Of a DNA stretch of 64,000 nt, positions 60,491 through 64,000 are shown in pieces (within the stretch, counting starts at the first letter, position 1; every line of letters starts with the position of its first letter). The position numbers and the translations under genes were made by a program. This DNA is from Roseivivax sediminis (GTDB lineage: Bacteria; Pseudomonadota; Alphaproteobacteria; Rhodobacterales; Rhodobacteraceae), in NCBI RefSeq assembly GCF_900112685.1, contig NZ_FOMS01000001.1, positions 62,001-126,000 of the forward strand, written 5' to 3'. Below the pieces are notes generated by a model that was not told the DNA's origin, ran no database searches, and saw nothing but the letters and a program-made list of their open reading frames with translations.

Positions 60491-60955
60491 ATGTCGCACG
60501 GCATCGACTATGGCAATCTGATGCACCGCGCGATGCGCGGCCTGATCCAGGAGGTGTTGACCGACGTCGCCGCGCACGGGCTTCCGGGCGAGCATCACTT
60601 CTTCATCACCTTCGACACCGGCCACCCGGACGTGGAGATCGCCGACTGGCTGTCCGACCGCTATCCGGGCGAGATGACGGTGGTGATGCAGCACTGGTAC
60701 GACAATCTCGACGTCACGGACGAAGGCTTCGCGGTGACGCTCAATTTCGGCGACGCGCCGGAGCGGCTCTACATCCCGTACGACTCGATCAAGACCTTCG
60801 TCGATCCGTCCGTGGAATTCGGCCTGCGCTTCGAGACGCAGGAGAGCGAGGACGACGAGGACGCAGAGACGATTCCCGAAGCCCCGCACGAGGAGGTCGA
60901 GGAAAAGCCGCAGAAGGACGCGGAGGTCGTCAGCCTCGACAGTTTCCGCAAGTGA
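60491..60955 (+). CDS. sspB: SspB, ClpXP adaptor for ssrA-tagged proteins (alpha type)
   Basis: A 154-residue protein with the alphaproteobacterial SspB fold: GIDYGNLMHRAMRGLIQEVLTDVAAHGLPGEHHFFITFDT at the N-terminus, FAVTLNFGDAPERLYIPYDSIKTFVDPSVEFGL, then an acidic linker (about 115-143) and a C-terminal ClpX-docking tail VVSLDSFRK. It tethers tagged proteins to ClpX. GGAAGGA lies upstream of the ATG. It is 1.5 kb from ssrA, whose tag it must recognise. Confidence 0.93.
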   Translation: MSHGIDYGNLMHRAMRGLIQEVLTDVAAHGLPGEHHFFITFDTGHPDVEIADWLSDRYPGEMTVVMQHWYDNLDVTDEGFAVTLNFGDAPERLYIPYDSIKTFVDPSVEFGLRFETQESEDDEDAETIPEAPHEEVEEKPQKDAEVVSLDSFRK

Positions 60956-61057
60956 TCCCGGCCGCCTGAGGGCGCAGCCGCGCGTTGCCGAACGCGGCCG
61001 CGCGCGCTATGGCGCTGGCGAAGCGACGTTGTCGCCAGCCTAAGCGAGGGACGAGAC

Positions 61058-62452
61058 ATGACCGCCACCCGTACCGAGACCGACAGCTTCGGCCCGCTCG
61101 AAGTGCCCGCAGACAAGTACTGGGGCGCCCAGACCCAGCGGTCGATCAGGAACTTCCCCATCGGGTGGGAACGCCAGCCGGTGCCGATCGTCCGCGCGCT
61201 CGGCGCGATCAAGAAGGCCTGCGCGCTGCAGAACGTCGAACAGGGCACCATGGACCGCGAGATCGGCGAGGCCATCGCGGCCGCCGCGCAAGAGGTGATC
61301 GACGGCAAGTTCGACGACAATTTCCCGCTGGTCGTGTGGCAGACCGGGTCGGGCACGCAGTCCAACATGAACGCCAACGAGGTGATCTCGAACCGCGCGA
61401 TCGAGATGCTGGGCGGCGAGATGGGCTCGAAAAAGCCGGTCCACCCCAACGATCACTGCAACATGGGTCAGTCGTCGAACGACACCTTCCCCACCGCGAT
61501 GCATGTCGGCATCGCAATGCACGCGCGCGACGTGCTGCTGCCGGGTCTGCGCAAGCTGCACGACGCGCTTGAAAAGAAGTCGAACGACTTCAAGGACATC
61601 ATCAAGATCGGCCGCACCCACACGCAGGATGCGACGCCGCTGACGCTGGGCCAGGAGTTTTCCGGCTACGCCCACCAGGTCGCCAAGGGGATCGAGCGGG
61701 TCGAGGTCTGCCTGCCCGACATCCACGAGCTCGCGCAGGGCGGCACCGCCGTGGGCACCGGGCTCAACACCCGGGCCGGCTGGGCCGAGGGCGTGGCGGC
61801 GAAGATCGCCGACATCACCGGCCTGCCCTTCGTCACCGCCCCCAACAAGTTCGAGGCGCTCGCCGCGCACGACGCGATGGTGATGTTCTCGGGCGCGCTC
61901 AAGACCGTGGCAGCATCGCTCTTCAAGATCGCCAACGACATCCGGCTGCTCGGCTCCGGCCCCCGCTCGGGCCTCGGAGAGCTGATCCTGCCGGAGAACG
62001 AGCCGGGATCGTCGATCATGCCGGGCAAGGTGAACCCGACGCAGGCCGAGGCGCTGACCATGGTCTGCGCGCATGTCATGGGCAACGACGCGGCGGTGGG
62101 CTTCGCCGGCAGCCAGGGGCATTTCGAGCTCAACGTCTACAACCCGATGATGAGCTACAACGTGCTGCAATCCATGCAGCTTCTGGGCGATTCGGCGTCG
62201 GCCTTCACCGACAACATGGTCGTCGGGATCGAGGCGAACGAGACCCGCATCGAGAAGCTGATGACCGAATCGCTGATGCTGGTCACCGCGCTGGCGCCGA
62301 CGATCGGCTACGACAACGCCACCAAGGTCGCCAAGACCGCGCACAAGAACGGCACCACCCTGCGCGAAGAGGCGGTCAACCTCGGCTTTGTCGACGAGGA
62401 AACCTTCGACCGTGTCGTCCGCCCGGAGGACATGATCGGCCCGAAAAGCTGA
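61058..62452 (+). CDS. fumC: class II fumarate hydratase
   Basis: A 464-residue fumarase/aspartase superfamily enzyme of the TCA cycle. The superfamily signature [11 protein letters not shown] is intact. Others are [35 protein letters not shown] and the catalytic-His region [16 protein letters not shown]. Length matches FumC. A 10-bp inverted repeat (62461-62470 and 62496-62505) follows the stop codon and may end the transcript. Confidence 0.96.
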   Translation: MTATRTETDSFGPLEVPADKYWGAQTQRSIRNFPIGWERQPVPIVRALGAIKKACALQNVEQGTMDREIGEAIAAAAQEVIDGKFDDNFPLVVWQTGSGTQSNMNANEVISNRAIEMLGGEMGSKKPVHPNDHCNMGQSSNDTFPTAMHVGIAMHARDVLLPGLRKLHDALEKKSNDFKDIIKIGRTHTQDATPLTLGQEFSGYAHQVAKGIERVEVCLPDIHELAQGGTAVGTGLNTRAGWAEGVAAKIADITGLPFVTAPNKFEALAAHDAMVMFSGALKTVAASLFKIANDIRLLGSGPRSGLGELILPENEPGSSIMPGKVNPTQAEALTMVCAHVMGNDAAVGFAGSQGHFELNVYNPMMSYNVLQSMQLLGDSASAFTDNMVVGIEANETRIEKLMTESLMLVTALAPTIGYDNATKVAKTAHKNGTTLREEAVNLGFVDEETFDRVVRPEDMIGPKS

Positions 62453-62520
62453 GGCACCACCGGCGCGGCGCCCCCCAATGGAGGTCTTGGGCGGCCGCCG
62501 CGCCGTGCTATACATGCTCC

Positions 62521-62697
62521 ATGTCGAACACGGTCAATCTCAACCGCTATCGGAAGGACAAGGCCCGCGCCGAGAAGCGCGCCAAGGGCGATGAGAACGC
62601 GGTGAAGTTCGGCCGCTCCAAGGGCCGGAAGGCGCAGGAGCGGGCCGAGGCCGACAAGGCGCGGCGCGATCTCGACGGGCACAAGGGCGAGTCGTGA
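62521..62697 (+). CDS. DUF4169 small basic protein
   Basis: A 58-residue, very basic protein: MSNTVNLNRYRKDKARAEKR at the start, then KFGRSKGRKAQERAEADKARRDLDGHK. This Lys/Arg-rich helix pattern is DUF4169, found in Rhodobacterales directly after fumC and before an RHH gene. Its stop overlaps the next GTG start. Function unknown, possibly nucleic-acid binding. Confidence 0.88.
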   Translation: MSNTVNLNRYRKDKARAEKRAKGDENAVKFGRSKGRKAQERAEADKARRDLDGHKGES

Positions 62698-62939
62698 GCG
62701 GCCCGCCGGTCAAGCGCTCGCTCACGCTGCGCGGCCACCGCACCAGCGTCTCGCTCGAAGCACCGTTCTGGGACGCCTTTCGCCGCATAGCCGAAGCCGA
62801 CGGCAAGGCCGTGAACGCGCTCGCGGCCGAGATCGACGCCGAACGCGAGGTTTCGACAGGGCTTGCCTCCGCGATCCGCGTCTACGTGCTGGAACGCACG
62901 CAGCGCGGCATCGCCGAGGGTCAGCGTTCCAGGTCGTAG
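62694..62939 (+). CDS. ribbon-helix-helix domain protein
   Basis: An 81-residue protein with GTG start overlapping DUF4169 (GTGA). RSLTLRGHRTSVSLEAPFWDAFRRIAEADGKAVNALAAEIDAER is the RHH_4 pattern: a strand followed by two helices that dimerise to bind DNA. It may regulate its operon partner or fumC. Its 3' end overlaps the convergent SIMPL gene by 19 bases. Confidence 0.88.
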   Translation: MSGPPVKRSLTLRGHRTSVSLEAPFWDAFRRIAEADGKAVNALAAEIDAEREVSTGLASAIRVYVLERTQRGIAEGQRSRS

Positions 62940-63616
62940 ACGATCCGGACCGTGGCGCTGTAGCCGGTCTCGCCCGCCGCGATGGGCACGGACGCAGCGC
63001 GCATTTCGGCCATCGGCATCGGTTGGCCGCCCCCGGATCCGCTTTCGTCGATGGTCACGATCTCGCCCAGAGTCACGCCTGCCGCTTCGGCGTAAAGCTC
63101 GGCCTTCGCGCGGGCATCCTGCACCGCATCGCGCCGCGCGGCTTCCAGCAGCGGATCGGGATCGGCGACATCGAAGCTCAGCCCGCCGAGTGTGTTCGCC
63201 CCGTCCTCCAGAAGCGCGCCGAGCACGTCGCCGAGACTGTCCAGCGCGCGCACCCGCACGGTCACGTTGTTGGACGCCTCGTAGCCGTCGATGCGCGGAC
63301 GCTGCCCCGGCTCGCGGCTGTCGACGTAAACGGGATTGAGCGACAGGGACGTGGTCTGAACGTCCCGCGGCTGAACCTCCAGGCTCTCCAGCCGGCTCAG
63401 CATCCTGTCGGCCACGGCCGAGGCCGCGTCCATCGCCGCGACGGCCGTGTCGGCCTGCTCGCTGACGCCGACGGTCACCAGCGCCATGTCGGGCTCAGCG
63501 GCCGCCTGGCCTTCGCCGGTCACCGTCAGACGCCCGTCATGCGAGCGTCCGTCATGGGCCAGGGCCGGGCCGCTCAGAGCGGCGAGCGTCGCTATCACGA
63601 TTGCGTAACCGCGCAT
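62921..63616 (-). CDS. SIMPL domain (DUF541) periplasmic protein
   Basis: A 231-residue exported protein with signal peptide (about 1-20, ending GPALA). The SIMPL/DUF541 pattern is present: LTVTGEGQAAAEPDMALVTVGV, VQTTSLSLNPVY, YEASNNVTVRVRALDSLGDVLGALLEDGANTLGGLSFDV and ARRDAVQDARAKAELYAEAAGV. E. coli YggE of this family lowers oxidative stress. GGAGG lies 6 bases before the ATG. Confidence 0.9.
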   Translation of the reverse strand: MRGYAIVIATLAALSGPALAHDGRSHDGRLTVTGEGQAAAEPDMALVTVGVSEQADTAVAAMDAASAVADRMLSRLESLEVQPRDVQTTSLSLNPVYVDSREPGQRPRIDGYEASNNVTVRVRALDSLGDVLGALLEDGANTLGGLSFDVADPDPLLEAARRDAVQDARAKAELYAEAAGVTLGEIVTIDESGSGGGQPMPMAEMRAASVPIAAGETGYSATVRIVYDLER

Positions 63617-63774
63617 GATGATCCTCCGTATCGCGCCAGACGGGAAGGACTCTCGCGCCTTGCGCGGCGGGCGGCAAGCGGGTTCTCTTCCGTTGGGCAA
63701 ATCAGTGCTGTAGAGCACCTGGCACGCTTTCAACGGACTCCCCTAAGCCGCCATGCGATGGTAAGAGCGACACC

Positions 63775-64000
63775 ATGACAACCGATTTCGCGCTGAACCT
63801 GTCGTCCTCGGGCATCTCGCTCCTGCGCCGGGCGGACCGTGGCTGGCGTGTCGCCGGCGAGGCACAGCTGGACGGCGACCTCGATGCGGAGATGCGCGCG
63901 CTTCGGGCGATGACCGATGACGGCGCCGCCGTGAAGCTCGTCCTCCCGGAGGACCAGATCAAGTTCCTCAGCCTCGAGGATCCCGGGACCCCCAGTGGCC
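63775..64000 (+). CDS. unrecognised protein, N-terminal part (cut by window edge)
   Basis: The ATG at 63775 opens a frame that runs off the window. The first 75 residues start MTTDFALNLSSSGISLLRRA and contain WRVAGEAQLDGDLDAEMRALRAM and VKLVLPEDQIKFL. This looks like an actin-like or PilM-type opening in which a strand-turn-strand precedes a regulatory helix, but I do not recognise the gene. It is divergent from the SIMPL gene. Confidence 0.6.
   Translation, partial: MTTDFALNLSSSGISLLRRADRGWRVAGEAQLDGDLDAEMRALRAMTDDGAAVKLVLPEDQIKFLSLEDPGTPSG

Noticed and set aside
1-64000. CRISPR arrays, tRNA or rRNA genes, insertion sequences
   Set aside because: No regularly spaced repeats, no tRNA T-loop/CCA pattern apart from tmRNA, and no transposase motif was seen on either strand by eye.

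Overview
The window is GC-rich chromosomal DNA that reads as an alphaproteobacterium of the Rhodobacterales (Roseobacter/Rhodobacter type). The main evidence is a permuted two-piece tmRNA with tag ANDNRAPVALAA close to an alpha-type sspB, a holin/endolysin pair of the gene-transfer-agent type, TRAP and Liv transporters, a Mur-like Fur protein, an acuI-type acryloyl-CoA reductase and small DUF4169/RHH genes. I saw no tRNA, rRNA, insertion sequence, prophage structural gene or CRISPR array. Genes are tightly packed, and many neighbours overlap by 1-14 nt.

Layout. 1-3518: end of citrate synthase, a large acidic protein with two tandem ~165-residue modules, and a PaaG-like isomerase. 3682-8771: ccmH/ccmF (cytochrome c maturation), a holin/endolysin lysis pair, a cupin and a secreted lysozyme-like protein. 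8837-12620: zwf-pgl-pgi operon. 12903-16388: nucleoside hydrolase, a small exported protein, a GNAT enzyme and selO. 16411-26228: an eight-gene leftward operon livH-livM-binding protein-livG-livF-UPF0261(Tm-1)-TIM barrel-SRPBCC. It is flanked by a divergent half-size TIM-barrel protein and a regulator in which the same TIM-barrel family is fused to a degenerate AAA+ module and a Fis-type HTH. 26442-29627: ZntB-like channel, TerB/DUF533 protein, DMT exporter and Fur/Mur regulator.

29699-50497 is a large sugar-acid catabolic island. It holds a FAH-family hydrolase, a GntR regulator, a TRAP transporter with enlarged membrane subunits, a HIBADH-family enzyme, several SDRs, an IlvD/Edd dehydratase, idnO/idnD homologues, an AraD-like DHDPS-family enzyme, an FAD oxidase, a KdgK-like kinase, a DenD-like dehydrogenase, a hydroxyacid dehydrogenase and a Hyi/OtnI-like isomerase. 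Five copies of the palindrome TGGTATACCA sit in its promoter regions and are absent elsewhere in the window. They probably define the regulon of the local GntR protein. An azlCD exporter operon sits inside the island.

50619-58061: aroQ; a hydratase, CoA-transferase and acyl-CoA dehydrogenase set next to a BCCT transporter (layout like caiTAB); acuI; and a DinB-family gene. 58194-64000: a small membrane protein, two-piece ssrA, chrA, sspB, fumC, DUF4169 and RHH genes, a SIMPL-domain protein and the start of an unrecognised gene.

The two most interesting systems are the Liv/Tm-1/TIM-barrel locus, which carries three copies of one TIM-barrel family as enzyme, regulator sensor and truncated partner, and the TGGTATACCA sugar-acid regulon. 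Functions come from reading motifs and remembered family features; no database search was run.
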